A program made the translations under genes and the position numbers. From an uncultured Lachnospiraceae bacterium (GTDB lineage: Bacteria; Bacillota; Clostridia; Lachnospirales; Lachnospiraceae): 41,439 nt of DNA. The notes under the pieces are model-generated. The model was given only the letters and a program-made list of their open reading frames with translations, ran no database searches and had not been told where the DNA came from. Below are positions 31,498 through 40,499 of the stretch, piece by piece. Numbering within the stretch: the stretch's first letter is position 1; every line of letters starts with the position of its first letter. The stretch spans positions 1 to 41,439 of the forward strand of contig CAJTNC010000024.1 of the NCBI GenBank assembly GCA_910577955.1, given 5' to 3'.

Positions 31498-32319
31498 TCA
31501 CTCCGCCGCACTGAACTCATGATAGGTGATCAGATCCTCTATCATTTCATTCTTTACCATAGTCGCCTCGTACCCGCCGGTCACACCCATTTTCCGCAGC
31601 AAATATTCCATCGTAAGATTCCCGTCGCGCCATTTACCGCCGAGTCCCAGATGAGTCACATCCATATAATCCGCGCCCTCTTCGATAGCCAGATCCGCCA
31701 GTCTGTCCGCCGTACCGTTCTTATCGTGCAGATGCACACCCAGTTCCACACCGACCTTATGGCATTCCCGTATGGTACCGCGAACATAATCCTCGGTCAT
31801 AACGCTCTCCGTATCCGCAAACTCAATGGCACGCACGCCCTTTTTCTTTGCGAACTCGGCAAACCGGATATTTTTCTCTATGGAATTATATCCTGCGCTT
31901 GTAAAATTGATGAACACTTCATACCCAAGCTCCATAGCCTGCGTCGCATGCCGGTCAAGCTCCTCCATGTCCGTCTCGTGAGAACGCGTCAGGATCCGGA
32001 TCGTATCGATAATACTCTCTTTTGCCGGAAGCAGCTCTGAAAGCGGCCTCTGGATATCCCGCATGGCGGAAAGTTTTGTCACATTTTTAATGTTCCGGAA
32101 GGTTTCGACGATCTCTGCATTTTTCTGGGAACAATACCGGTACTTCCCTCTGTTCGGATCCGCCGCCGTATTATGAAAAAATCCCAGTTCAACATAGTCA
32201 ATGCCCTTCCCCTGAGCAAATTTGTATAAGTTTCTCACAAAATCATCCGAAAAATACCAGCCTGTCTGATACCCTACTTCTCTGATCGTACAGTCAAAAA
32301 CTTTTAAATTCCCGATCAT
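31498..32319 (-). CDS. DRE-TIM metallolyase (HMGL-like aldolase)
   Basis: Protein of 273 residues, a TIM barrel with the DRE-type motif DCTIREVGY (Asp9, Arg13, Glu14) and metal-binding His196 and His198 in GVHLHDKNG. The family includes 4-hydroxy-2-oxovalerate aldolase, HMG-CoA lyase and 2-isopropylmalate synthase. It is short, with no C-terminal regulatory or dehydrogenase-binding domain. Placed between RfbH and the TPP enzyme, with short spacing on both sides, it may make or split the 2-oxo acid that the TPP enzyme uses as acyl donor (inference). GGAAGGG precedes the ATG. Confidence 0.85.
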   Translation of the reverse strand: MIGNLKVFDCTIREVGYQTGWYFSDDFVRNLYKFAQGKGIDYVELGFFHNTAADPNRGKYRYCSQKNAEIVETFRNIKNVTKLSAMRDIQRPLSELLPAKESIIDTIRILTRSHETDMEELDRHATQAMELGYEVFINFTSAGYNSIEKNIRFAEFAKKKGVRAIEFADTESVMTEDYVRGTIRECHKVGVELGVHLHDKNGTADRLADLAIEEGADYMDVTHLGLGGKWRDGNLTMEYLLRKMGVTGGYEATMVKNEMIEDLITYHEFSAAE

Positions 32320-32379
32320 CCGTTTCCCTTCCTTCTATAAATATGTTACCGATGCCGTTTCGGTTTTCCGTATCCTCTG

Positions 32380-33717
32380 TCACTCTGCCTTCACACCCTC
32401 GTGTATCGTCTTCACGATCTCCGCCAGCATAGGCTCCGTCATCCCGGGATATACGCCTACCCAGAAGGCCCGATTCATTACTCTGTCCGTATTTTCAAGC
32501 CCCCCTGCAATGCGGTAATCTTTCCCCTCGGTCATATGCTCAAAGCAAGGATGCCTTGTGATATTGCCCGCAAAAAGATTTCTTGTCTGAATATTATGTT
32601 TTTCCAGACAGCTTACCAACCTGTCTCTCGTCAAACCGCTCTCCTCTTTCACCAGCATGATAAAGCCAAACCAGCAAGGATCTGCCCCCTGTTCTTTTTC
32701 CGGCAGCACCAAATATTCTTCCAGATCCTGCAGGTTCTCCCGCAGATACTCCCAGTTTGCCCGTCTCCTTGCCACAAAATCGGGCAGTTTTTTCAGCTGT
32801 GCCGCACCGATGGCCGCCTGCAGATCCGTAGCCTTCAAATTGTATCCCAGATGGGAATAAACATATTTATGATCATATCCTTTCGGCAGCGTGCCGTACT
32901 GCCCATCGAAGCGATGTCCGCACAGATTGTCCTGTCCGCCGGAGCAGACGCAGTCCCTGCCCCAGTCCCGCATTGACCTGATAATCTTTGAAAGCAGCGG
33001 ATCGTCCGTGTAGACCGCGCCGCCCTCCCCCATCGTCAACTGATGGGCCGGATAGAAACTGGAGGTGCCGATATCGCCGATGGTTCCCGTCTTCTTTGTC
33101 ACACGTTCCCCGTTTTCCGAAGCGATCTCATACTCCGCTCCCAGAGCGTCGCAGTTGTCTTCAATCAGCCACAGCCCATGTTCTCTGCAGAAATCCGACA
33201 CCTGCTGCAGCGCGAAGGGATTGCCCAGACTGTGCGCTAGAAAGACAACCTTCGTCTTATCGGTCAGAGCCGCCTGCATCTTCTCCACCGAAATATTGTA
33301 GGAAGGGATATCGATATCCACAAACACAGGCACTGCTCCCGCCTGCACGATAGGAGCCACCGTGGTCGGAAAAGCCGCCGCCACCGTGATCACCTCGTCG
33401 CCTGGTTTCAACTGCCGTTCTCCTAATAAGGGGGAAGTTAACGCCGCCATCGCCAACAGGTTGGCTGAAGAACCGGAATTGACCAGTGCGCAAAAGCGAA
33501 CCCCAAGAAATTTTGCCAGTCCTTCCTCAAACTCCGTCGTATATTTTCCTGCTGTCAGCCAGAAATCCAACGCCGCATCCACCAGATTGCACATCTCTTC
33601 CTCATCGTAGACTCTGCCTGCATAGTTGATCCGGTCCCCCGGCTCAAAATCCTTTTTCGGCACATGATTCTCTTTATAATACTGCTTTACCAGCTCTAAA
33701 ATCTCCTGTTTTTCCAT
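32380..33717 (-). CDS. rfbH: CDP-4-keto-6-deoxyglucose 3-dehydratase type enzyme (RfbH/E1)
   Basis: Protein of 445 residues of the DegT/DnrJ/EryC1 fold. The PLP-binding lysine is replaced by His225 in SFYPAHQLTMGEGGAV, the hallmark of E1-type dehydratases that use PMP. The [2Fe-2S] cysteines follow the E1 spacing: Cys256-X1-Cys258-X7-Cys266, plus Cys189. The run GYDHKYVYSHLGYN is also typical. E1 removes the 3-OH of a CDP-4-keto sugar and needs an electron-donating reductase (E3); no E3 gene is in the window. ATG 33717 (MEKQEILELV) is preferred over the upstream in-frame start. It lies in the operon between the dehydrogenase and the aldolase. Confidence 0.93.
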   Translation of the reverse strand: MEKQEILELVKQYYKENHVPKKDFEPGDRINYAGRVYDEEEMCNLVDAALDFWLTAGKYTTEFEEGLAKFLGVRFCALVNSGSSANLLAMAALTSPLLGERQLKPGDEVITVAAAFPTTVAPIVQAGAVPVFVDIDIPSYNISVEKMQAALTDKTKVVFLAHSLGNPFALQQVSDFCREHGLWLIEDNCDALGAEYEIASENGERVTKKTGTIGDIGTSSFYPAHQLTMGEGGAVYTDDPLLSKIIRSMRDWGRDCVCSGGQDNLCGHRFDGQYGTLPKGYDHKYVYSHLGYNLKATDLQAAIGAAQLKKLPDFVARRRANWEYLRENLQDLEEYLVLPEKEQGADPCWFGFIMLVKEESGLTRDRLVSCLEKHNIQTRNLFAGNITRHPCFEHMTEGKDYRIAGGLENTDRVMNRAFWVGVYPGMTEPMLAEIVKTIHEGVKAE

Positions 33718-33752
33718 ATCGATACCCAGCCCTTTCCGCAATTCTTTTTCTC

Positions 33753-35000
33753 TTACAATAAATACCTGCAGTCCACTACCGGCTTATCCGTCTTATCTTT
33801 TATATCTTTAAATTCTTCCCATGCCGTCACGATAGCCAGAACATCGGCTCTCTCGTATATCTGCCCGCAGGTTTCCACACAGGTGACCGCAAGAGACGGA
33901 TATACTCTCCTGAATTCCTCCTCCGCCACCGGATCATAGACCAAAATATTTTTGCATCCCAATGCCTGCAGTTCCCTGATGATCCTAGCCGCCGGCGTAT
34001 CCCGCACATCGTCGGAACCGGGTTTAAAGGAAAGCCCCAGAATCCCGATACAGACATCTCCTTCTTTCCCGGCAGCGTCTTTGATCTTTTCCGCTATATA
34101 TTTCGCTATATTGTCGTTTACCGAGATCACTTCCCGCAGGATAGCCGGTTCACATCCTGTTTCTCTGGCTCTTGCAAGCAGCGCATTGGTATCTTTCGGC
34201 AGACAATATCCCCCGTATCCGCAGCCGGGATAGACATAACTTGTCATCTGACAACCATCCCATCGTCTGTCCATATGTAAAATACGGAACGCCTCCGCCG
34301 TCTCAATATTTCCGATACTGTCCGCTATCCGAGCCATCTCGTTGGAATAGCTGATCATTGTGGCGAGCAGCGTGTTCGATAAATACTTGATGAACTCTCC
34401 CGTATTATGAGATACACAAAAAACCGGCACGTCCATAGGCTCGTACAGTTTCTTTAACATCTCTTCCGCCTTGCCCTGATCGCAGCCCAGCACGATCCTG
34501 TCGGCATGGATAAAATCTTCCCAGCAATGGCCTTCTCTCAAAAATTCCGGATTGTTTGCCACGCTGATAAAAGCTGCTTTTTCCCCCTTCTCTTTCACAT
34601 AAGGAGCCACACGCTCCGCCGTCGTTCCGGGGGGCACCGTGGATTTTACAACCATAACCCGGAATTTCTCATCTGCTATCCCATCTATCGCCATATCCAA
34701 CGCCTGAAATAAATAGGTTAGATCCGCGCTTCCGTCCTTTCCGTAGGGCGTCCCTACGCAGAAAAACACAAACTCACTGTCAGCCACCGCCTCTGCAGCA
34801 TCCTCCGCCACCAGAAAGTTTTTGCCCAGATGCTCCTGCAGCACGTCCTCCATGTAAGGCTCATAAAAAGGAAGTTTTCCCTGCCGCAGAGTGTCTTTTC
34901 GCCTCTCATCCACATCCACACCGTACACCCGATACCCCATATGGGCAAAACCGAGAGCGGTGGTCAGTCCCACAAATCCCAGTCCGAACACCGTTACCAT
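33753..35000 (-). CDS. UDP-glucose/GDP-mannose dehydrogenase family protein
   Basis: Protein of 415 residues. The N-terminal Rossmann motif is GLGFVG (6-11); STVPPGTT and NPEFLREG lie in the middle; the catalytic Cys266 is in GCGYGGYCLPKD; the C-terminal domain has LSFKPGSDDVRDTPA. These NAD-dependent enzymes oxidise C6 of a nucleotide sugar twice to give a uronate. The substrate may be UDP-glucose, but in this operon CDP-glucose is possible. Its ATG overlaps the end of the UXS-like SDR gene by seven bases, implying the two work together. All catalytic elements seem intact. Confidence 0.93.
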   Translation of the reverse strand: MVTVFGLGFVGLTTALGFAHMGYRVYGVDVDERRKDTLRQGKLPFYEPYMEDVLQEHLGKNFLVAEDAAEAVADSEFVFFCVGTPYGKDGSADLTYLFQALDMAIDGIADEKFRVMVVKSTVPPGTTAERVAPYVKEKGEKAAFISVANNPEFLREGHCWEDFIHADRIVLGCDQGKAEEMLKKLYEPMDVPVFCVSHNTGEFIKYLSNTLLATMISYSNEMARIADSIGNIETAEAFRILHMDRRWDGCQMTSYVYPGCGYGGYCLPKDTNALLARARETGCEPAILREVISVNDNIAKYIAEKIKDAAGKEGDVCIGILGLSFKPGSDDVRDTPAARIIRELQALGCKNILVYDPVAEEEFRRVYPSLAVTCVETCGQIYERADVLAIVTAWEEFKDIKDKTDKPVVDCRYLL

Positions 35001-36088
35001 GAAAGATTTTCCTCCCCGCTCTCCTTGATAAAGTTTAAGAAGCGCTTAACACCCTCCTTCACCAGAATTTCAGGTCTGTAGCCCAAAATTTCTCCGGCCT
35101 TATCGATGCAGGGGCACCGCCTCTGGGGATTGTTGGTCAGATAGTCCTTATCTTCCGATATCTGATATTGAACCTCCCCTTTGTAGCCGAAAATCTCCTC
35201 CCCGGCCTCTCTGTATATCTCCGCAAGCTGTGCTATCGTGATCTCCGGCTTCCGGGTGCCGATATTAAACACGTCATAAGCGCCGTGCAGAAGAATCTTA
35301 AAATACCCCGCCACAGCATCCGCTATATAGCAAAACGTCCTTGTGGGGGAACCGTTTGACAAAATCACGATATCCTTCCCCTCCACCACATTTTTGGCAA
35401 AATCAGCGGGCACCCGTTTGTCGTTTAGTTTCATGCCCGGCCCGTAATTGTTAAAAGGTCTTGCCACGCCGATTGGCATACCATACTGACCGGCAAACAA
35501 CATACACATCGTCTCCCCGAAACGTTTCGACTCATCATAGCAGGCTCTCGGCCCTGTAAAAGATACGTTCCCGTGATAACTCTCCGGTGTGGGCACCATA
35601 TCGGGAGAAGGATCCCCATAGGTTTCGCTGGAAGAAAAGAAAAGAAATCCCTTTATCTCCCGCTCTCTGTAAAAGTCAAGCAGCCGCCGCAGCCCCCATA
35701 TATTCGCATCCAACGTCTCGATCGGATACTTTCTGTAAAATATCGGCGATGCCACGGAAGCCATGTGGATAATCAGATCCGCTTCTTCAGCCCCCTTCAC
35801 TTCCGATATTTCATCCCGGATAATATCAAATTTTACAACCTCAAAGCGATCGTCCGCCGCAATCTGATCCATCCACTTCGGATACCCCAGCATAAAATTA
35901 TCCAAACAGATTACTTTTTTCAGTTTCAATTTTTCTCTGAAATAAAAAAGAAAATTTACCATATAAAATCCCAAAAAGCCGGCGCCTCCTGTCAGTAAGA
36001 CAGTAGCCTCGTCAAATTTAGAGATCTCTTCATCGGTAAATTTTCCAAGCGTGTACTGAAAATCCGTTTCCAACTGTTTTGTAATCAT
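34994..36088 (-). CDS. UXS-like SDR: nucleotide-sugar decarboxylase or 4,6-dehydratase
   Basis: Protein of 364 residues. Rossmann motif TGGAGFLG (33-40), substrate loop HMASVASPIFYRKYPIETL and catalytic Tyr184/Lys188 in ACYDESK. The stretch FSSSETYGDP and the CYDESKR context are closest to UDP-glucuronate decarboxylase (UDP-xylose synthase). The GHTGFKG motif of CDP-glucose 4,6-dehydratase is absent. It could decarboxylate the uronate made by the adjacent dehydrogenase, keeping or reducing a 4-keto group, or act as a divergent 4,6-dehydratase. ATG 36088 has GGAGG eight bases upstream and is preferred over 36103. An N-terminal helical extension of about 28 residues precedes the fold. Confidence 0.88.
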   Translation of the reverse strand: MITKQLETDFQYTLGKFTDEEISKFDEATVLLTGGAGFLGFYMVNFLFYFREKLKLKKVICLDNFMLGYPKWMDQIAADDRFEVVKFDIIRDEISEVKGAEEADLIIHMASVASPIFYRKYPIETLDANIWGLRRLLDFYREREIKGFLFFSSSETYGDPSPDMVPTPESYHGNVSFTGPRACYDESKRFGETMCMLFAGQYGMPIGVARPFNNYGPGMKLNDKRVPADFAKNVVEGKDIVILSNGSPTRTFCYIADAVAGYFKILLHGAYDVFNIGTRKPEITIAQLAEIYREAGEEIFGYKGEVQYQISEDKDYLTNNPQRRCPCIDKAGEILGYRPEILVKEGVKRFLNFIKESGEENLSW

Positions 36089-36157
36089 ATCTATGTCCTC
36101 CATGACATTTATTTATTGTTAGCATAAGACAGTCCGCGAAGCGTGCGGCCGCTCATT

Positions 36158-36931
36158 TTACCAGCGTTTCCAGGCAGCCTTTCCCTGATTCCAAAGCCAT
36201 TCAAGGGCCTCCTTATCCCGCAGCGTATCCATACACTTCCAGAAACCGAAATGCTTAAACGCTCCAAGCTGTCCTTCCTTCGCCAGCTTCTCCAAAGGCG
36301 CCCGCTCAAGTACCGTCATATCCCCTTCCAGATACTTGAATATCTCCGGTTCCAACACCATAAATCCGCCGTTGATCCAGCCGCCGTCCTCGATATCTTT
36401 CTCCGCAAACCGCGTTACCCCCGCGTCTTCATTGATATCTAACACGCCGAATCTGCCGCCCGGCTGAATGGCCGTGACCGTGGCGATCCTCTTTTTTTCC
36501 TGATGAAAGGCAAGAAGTTTATTCAAATCTACATCCGAAAGACCGTCCCCGTATGTCATCATAAAGGCTTCGCCCTTCACATAATTCTCAATCCGTCTGA
36601 TACGGCCGCCGGTCTGGGTATTATACCCCGTATCCACCACCGTCACCCGCCACGGTTCCGCCACATTATTGTGAACGATCATCTCGTTGTTATTCATAAA
36701 ATCAAAGGTTATATCGCTTCTGTGCAGATAATAGTCCGCAAAATATTCTTTGATCACATAGCCTTTGTAACCGCAGCAAATAATAAATTCATGAAAACCA
36801 AAGGAAGAATAATATTTTAAGATATGCCAAAGAATCGGTGAATCACCGATCTCGATCATGGGCTTCGGCCTCAGATGGCTTTCCTCACTGATCCGGGTGC
36901 CCAGCCCGCCCGCCAAAATCACAACTTTCAT
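36158..36931 (-). CDS. rfbF: Glucose-1-phosphate cytidylyltransferase
   Basis: Protein of 257 residues. The nucleotidyltransferase signature is LAGGLGTRISEESHLRPKPM (7-26); CGYKGYVIKEYFADYYLH, MTYGDGLSDVD and GFWKCMDTLRDKE are diagnostic of RfbF. It makes CDP-glucose from CTP and glucose-1-phosphate and so starts the CDP-sugar pathway of this operon. ATG 36931 has GGAGG eight bases upstream; a GTG six bases earlier is too close to that site. It is the first gene of the operon, about 105 bp downstream of a good promoter match. Confidence 0.95.
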   Translation of the reverse strand: MKVVILAGGLGTRISEESHLRPKPMIEIGDSPILWHILKYYSSFGFHEFIICCGYKGYVIKEYFADYYLHRSDITFDFMNNNEMIVHNNVAEPWRVTVVDTGYNTQTGGRIRRIENYVKGEAFMMTYGDGLSDVDLNKLLAFHQEKKRIATVTAIQPGGRFGVLDINEDAGVTRFAEKDIEDGGWINGGFMVLEPEIFKYLEGDMTVLERAPLEKLAKEGQLGAFKHFGFWKCMDTLRDKEALEWLWNQGKAAWKRW

Positions 36932-37036
36932 CTTCACCGCCTCCTGCGATACTTTTGTCTTAAAACCGCCTCCCGCAGTTATTTCATGTAAATTTCATGC
37001 CCGTTTCTGTCCGTTTTTTCCGACAAGGGCTAACTT

Positions 37037-37065
37037 ATTCTAACACCTTCAATCAGGCATGTAAA
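37037..37065 (-). promoter_or_regulatory. Candidate sigma-A promoter of the CDP-sugar operon
   Basis: On the minus strand TTTACA (37060-37065), a 17-bp spacer and TAGAAT (37037-37042), each five of six consensus bases. This is the best promoter match noticed in the window. It lies just after the stop of the upstream glycosyltransferase and about 105 bp before rfbF, so the operon of seven genes can be transcribed on its own. Confidence 0.55.
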
Positions 37066-37083
37066 GAAAAAGCGTCGCAAATC

Positions 37084-38805
37084 CTAACACAAAATACTGT
37101 TTTCCAGTTCCTGTAATTCTTTATCGTCCGGCAAAAACGTCTTGAGCTGCCTCAGGACCTGCAGGGCCTCGGCCTTCATACCCTGTGACAAGAGAACATG
37201 GACATGCGCCGTTATCTGTTCCGCCAACGCCTGCATTTCCGCAGACGGAGGAGCTTTCTCCACGGCGGTTTCCTGCTGGGAAGATATCGGTGTTTCGGCA
37301 TTATCCATCCGTCTTTGCGCATAGAACTGTGCATACCGCTTTAGGAGCCCGCCAAGCGCAGGACAGATCTTTGCCGCCTCCTTTAAAGCCCTCGAAAATC
37401 GCTCCCAGTCGTCTTCCGTTTCAGCACATAACATCTCTTTCAGTTTGACAGCCGCCCGGCCGGCGGCGCCGTTTGAGACTTCTGAAAAAATATGGACAAG
37501 CCGTTTTACATCGGCTTCTTCTTCGATTTTATCGACCTCTTCCCGGAAGTTGTCCATGCCGGGTTTATTTGCAAGAACACCGGCCGCATGTACAAATATC
37601 TCCTCGTAAGGAAGTCCGGCCATCGCCTTCACAAGACAGGGCATGAAATCCTGCGTCATATAGACGACGTCCTTCTCCCAGCCGAACAGATCAAAATACT
37701 GCTGCAGGGAGGAAGTGTCTCCCTTTTCCAGATCCGGACAGATCCGGTGGCAGTACATCCTGCTTACCGTCTCGTCATAAAAAGCCGTCATCACGATAAA
37801 GGTCTGTTCCGCAAGAAGTTTCTCCGGTCTTTGTGTGTAGTGCGCCCGCAGTCTAAAATAGCGTTCACAGCATTCCGCAGCTTTTTCCTGCTTTCCTTTG
37901 CTCCGGAAAAGTTCCGCCCCCAGAGTCATCAGATAAGCGGAAGTGTATCCGGTGCAGCGCTTATCCGAGGCGGCCCTCGTGTACGCGGAAAAAGCCTTAT
38001 CCTCCTCCTCTAAAAGCAGTCGGGCCAGAACCTCCCCTCCGTAAAAGCATCCCCTGTGGCGGTTGCAGTCCCTGTCATCCTGCTTCTCAAACTTCCGCAG
38101 GGTCTCCCGGCAGAAGGAAGCAAGCGCTTTGTATTCTTTTAAGGAAAGGTACTCCTGTGCAAGGTGGGCCCTCAGACGCATCATGTCGGCAGGATCGCCG
38201 CAGTCCTTCTTCTCCGACACCGCCTTTTCCAACAGCGTCACATTCCGCATGGAGTGCTTCAACTTTTCTTCCGGCGTTCCGTAGATGTAGCCCGTATGTC
38301 CTGCTATGGCATCCAGCATCTTTGCAGGCTCCGACATCGGAACAAAAACCTCGTGCACTGCGCCCTGAAACCGTCCCTTTTGTGCCAGAGAATACAGCCT
38401 CACCACAGGAGCGTCCTGATAATGGAGCCGCTCCTCATCTGAAAAGTTCCGCACCGTGTATGCCGCATATCCAAAATGTCTGTATTCGCCCGACAAAAAG
38501 AAAGATTCTATTGCCGCCGTATCGAGAAAGCTCTCATCGTCGTCAAGGTACAAAAACCACTCTCCGGAAGCTTTCTCTACCCCTGCGTTCCTTGCCTTTG
38601 CAAAGTCATCGCACCACGAAAAAGGGACGACTTCGTCGGCGTAGGAGGAGAGGAGCTGTCTCATTTTTTCATCACAGCCCGTATCCACCAGGATCAGTTC
38701 GCTGGGGACGCGCTTTCTGAGCGTATTTAAGGAGTCCAGACATCTTTTTGTTTCCTTCCTGCCGCTGCACAACAGGGAGATAGTCAGTACAGTTTTTTTT
38801 GCCAT
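37084..38805 (-). CDS. GT2-family glycosyltransferase with TPR-like C-terminal half, next to flagellin
   Basis: Protein of 573 residues. The GT2 domain has ILVDTGCDEKMRQLL (38-52), WCDDFAKARNAGVEKA (64-79) and the metal site YLDDDE (86-91). From about residue 200 the protein is helical with repeated 30-40-residue helix pairs (for example LRAHLAQEYLSLKEYKALAS and MTLGAELFRSKGKQEKAAEC), resembling tetratricopeptide repeats, and ends with another at 535-565. GT2-TPR proteins lie beside flagellin genes in other Clostridia and are suspected flagellin glycosyltransferases. It starts about 55 bp past the flagellin terminator. The donor could be the branched CDP-sugar made downstream (inference). Confidence 0.87.
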   Translation of the reverse strand: MAKKTVLTISLLCSGRKETKRCLDSLNTLRKRVPSELILVDTGCDEKMRQLLSSYADEVVPFSWCDDFAKARNAGVEKASGEWFLYLDDDESFLDTAAIESFFLSGEYRHFGYAAYTVRNFSDEERLHYQDAPVVRLYSLAQKGRFQGAVHEVFVPMSEPAKMLDAIAGHTGYIYGTPEEKLKHSMRNVTLLEKAVSEKKDCGDPADMMRLRAHLAQEYLSLKEYKALASFCRETLRKFEKQDDRDCNRHRGCFYGGEVLARLLLEEEDKAFSAYTRAASDKRCTGYTSAYLMTLGAELFRSKGKQEKAAECCERYFRLRAHYTQRPEKLLAEQTFIVMTAFYDETVSRMYCHRICPDLEKGDTSSLQQYFDLFGWEKDVVYMTQDFMPCLVKAMAGLPYEEIFVHAAGVLANKPGMDNFREEVDKIEEEADVKRLVHIFSEVSNGAAGRAAVKLKEMLCAETEDDWERFSRALKEAAKICPALGGLLKRYAQFYAQRRMDNAETPISSQQETAVEKAPPSAEMQALAEQITAHVHVLLSQGMKAEALQVLRQLKTFLPDDKELQELENSILC

Positions 38806-38860
38806 AGGGCCTTTCCTTTCCGAAATGCTTCAAAGAGAGCACGGCTTTTCATTTTTTCCA

Positions 38861-38890
38861 AAAAATAAGGGCGGTTTTGACGCCGCCCTT
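38861..38890 (-). terminator. Rho-independent terminator of flagellin
   Basis: Perfect 8-bp arms, AAGGGCGG (38867-38874) and CCGCCCTT (38883-38890), with an 8-base loop. On the minus strand the stem is followed by ATTTTTT. It lies about 110 bp after the flagellin stop and separates the flagellin mRNA from the glycosyltransferase gene. Confidence 0.9.
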
Positions 38891-39000
38891 ATCTAAGTAG
38901 TCGCTGCTTTCACAGCCTTCTTACAGTTTTATGTCATCTGTCACAGCTTTTATATATGCCCAGGAATCAAGCCGCTCTCAGATTACAAACTTCATACCCC

Positions 39001-40470
39001 TTACTGAAGCAGGGACAGTACGCTCTGGTTGCTCTGGTTAGCCTGAGCCAGCATGGATGTACCAGCCTGAGCCAGAATGTTGTTGTTGGAGTACTGAACC
39101 ATCGTTGTCGCCATATCTGTATCACGGATAGCGGATTCAGCGGATGTGGTGTTCTCCACAACGTTATCTAAGTTGTTGATCGTGTGCTCTAATCTGTTCT
39201 GAACAGCACCGAGGTCGGATCTCTGAGCGGATACCTTGCTGATAGCAGCTTTGATGGTATCGATAGCGCTCAGCGCATTCACGTCGTTGTCGCCGTCTAC
39301 TCTGATACCCACGATGCCAAGTCCCTTAGCGCTCATGGAGTCGATGTTCAGAGTGATCTGGTTGTTTCTTGTAGCGTCAGCGCCTACATGGAGAGCGAAG
39401 CCCAATGTTGCTGTCTTATCCTGAATTGCACTGATATCATCTTCATTAAACTCTTTTTCATTGCCGAGAGCATCATATAATTTTGTTCCGGCTTTCTGTT
39501 TAACAGTTCCGTCAGACATAGTAGCCACATAGTTCTCCAGATCGTTCTCGGAGATCTTGTTGCCGTCTTTATCGTAATACTGTGCTCTGTCGCCGTCCTT
39601 TTCATATGCGGTAACACTCTCTGCCGTCAGGGTAACAGTGTCGGTAAAGACATCACCCGCCGCTGCTGCCTCACGGGCATAGTCAGCAGCCGTCACTGTC
39701 ATCATTGCATTGCCTGCTGCATCCTGAATAGTAAACTCTGTATCGCTTGAAGCAACAACTTTAAATTTCTTCGCCGCATCGCCGTTTAATGTCAGAGTAT
39801 ACTTGGTATCTTTAGCATCTTTATTCTCGCTGTCCCACTCGCTGAGAGCCGTGATGGAAAGCCCCTGATCACGAATGGACTTCAACAGCATGTTCATATC
39901 GCTGGCACTTGCTTTGCTGCCTGCTGTCACTGCTACCGTCGCTTTAATGCCGGTTCCGTCATGTACACCTTCATTAGACATAGAAATTGTAGCGTCTGCC
40001 GCAGTTGCTGCCGCATAGCTGTAGCTGTAGCCTTTTACTGCTGTAGTGCTCTTATCGCCCTTCAGAAGGTAAGTTTCGTTGAACTTGGTTGTCTCGGCAA
40101 CACGGTCGATCTCTGTTGTCAGCTGATCGATCTCCGACTGAATGGCTGCACGGTCGGAAGCGGACTGTGTGCCGTTCGCTGCCTTAACTGACAGTTCGTT
40201 CATTCTCTGCAGCATATCGTGTACTTCTGTCAAAGCACCTTCTGCTGTCTGCACTGCGCTGATACCGTCCTGAGCGTTTGCGGAAGCCTGTGTAAGACCT
40301 CTGATCTGCTTTCTCATTTTCTCGGAAATTGCAAGACCTGCTGCATCATCCGCTGCACGGTTGATCTTGTAACCGGAAGACAGCTTCTCGGTTGTCTTAG
40401 CCTGCTGACCTGTGGTTACGCCCAACATTCTGTTGGAATTCATTGCTGTAAGATTGTGTTGTACTACCAT
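39001..40470 (-). CDS. fliC: Flagellin
   Basis: Protein of 489 residues, the main filament subunit, secreted through the flagellar export system without a cleaved signal. The conserved N-terminal D0/D1 region is residues 1-145 (HNLTAMNSNR, LSSGYKINRAADDAAGLAIS), and the C-terminal D1/D0 is about 400-489, ending TSMLAQANQSNQSVLSLLQ. The central 150-395 region is variable, rich in Ala, Thr, Asp and Ser, and is the likely site of surface exposure and any glycosylation. The TLR5-recognition stretch at 87-95 reads LQRMNELSV, keeping Arg and Glu-Leu of the canonical site. GGAGG precedes the ATG, with a CsrA-like hairpin further upstream. Confidence 0.97.
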   Translation of the reverse strand: MVVQHNLTAMNSNRMLGVTTGQQAKTTEKLSSGYKINRAADDAAGLAISEKMRKQIRGLTQASANAQDGISAVQTAEGALTEVHDMLQRMNELSVKAANGTQSASDRAAIQSEIDQLTTEIDRVAETTKFNETYLLKGDKSTTAVKGYSYSYAAATAADATISMSNEGVHDGTGIKATVAVTAGSKASASDMNMLLKSIRDQGLSITALSEWDSENKDAKDTKYTLTLNGDAAKKFKVVASSDTEFTIQDAAGNAMMTVTAADYAREAAAAGDVFTDTVTLTAESVTAYEKDGDRAQYYDKDGNKISENDLENYVATMSDGTVKQKAGTKLYDALGNEKEFNEDDISAIQDKTATLGFALHVGADATRNNQITLNIDSMSAKGLGIVGIRVDGDNDVNALSAIDTIKAAISKVSAQRSDLGAVQNRLEHTINNLDNVVENTTSAESAIRDTDMATTMVQYSNNNILAQAGTSMLAQANQSNQSVLSLLQ

Positions 40471-40499
40471 GATGTACCTCCATTTACTTTTTACTCGGT

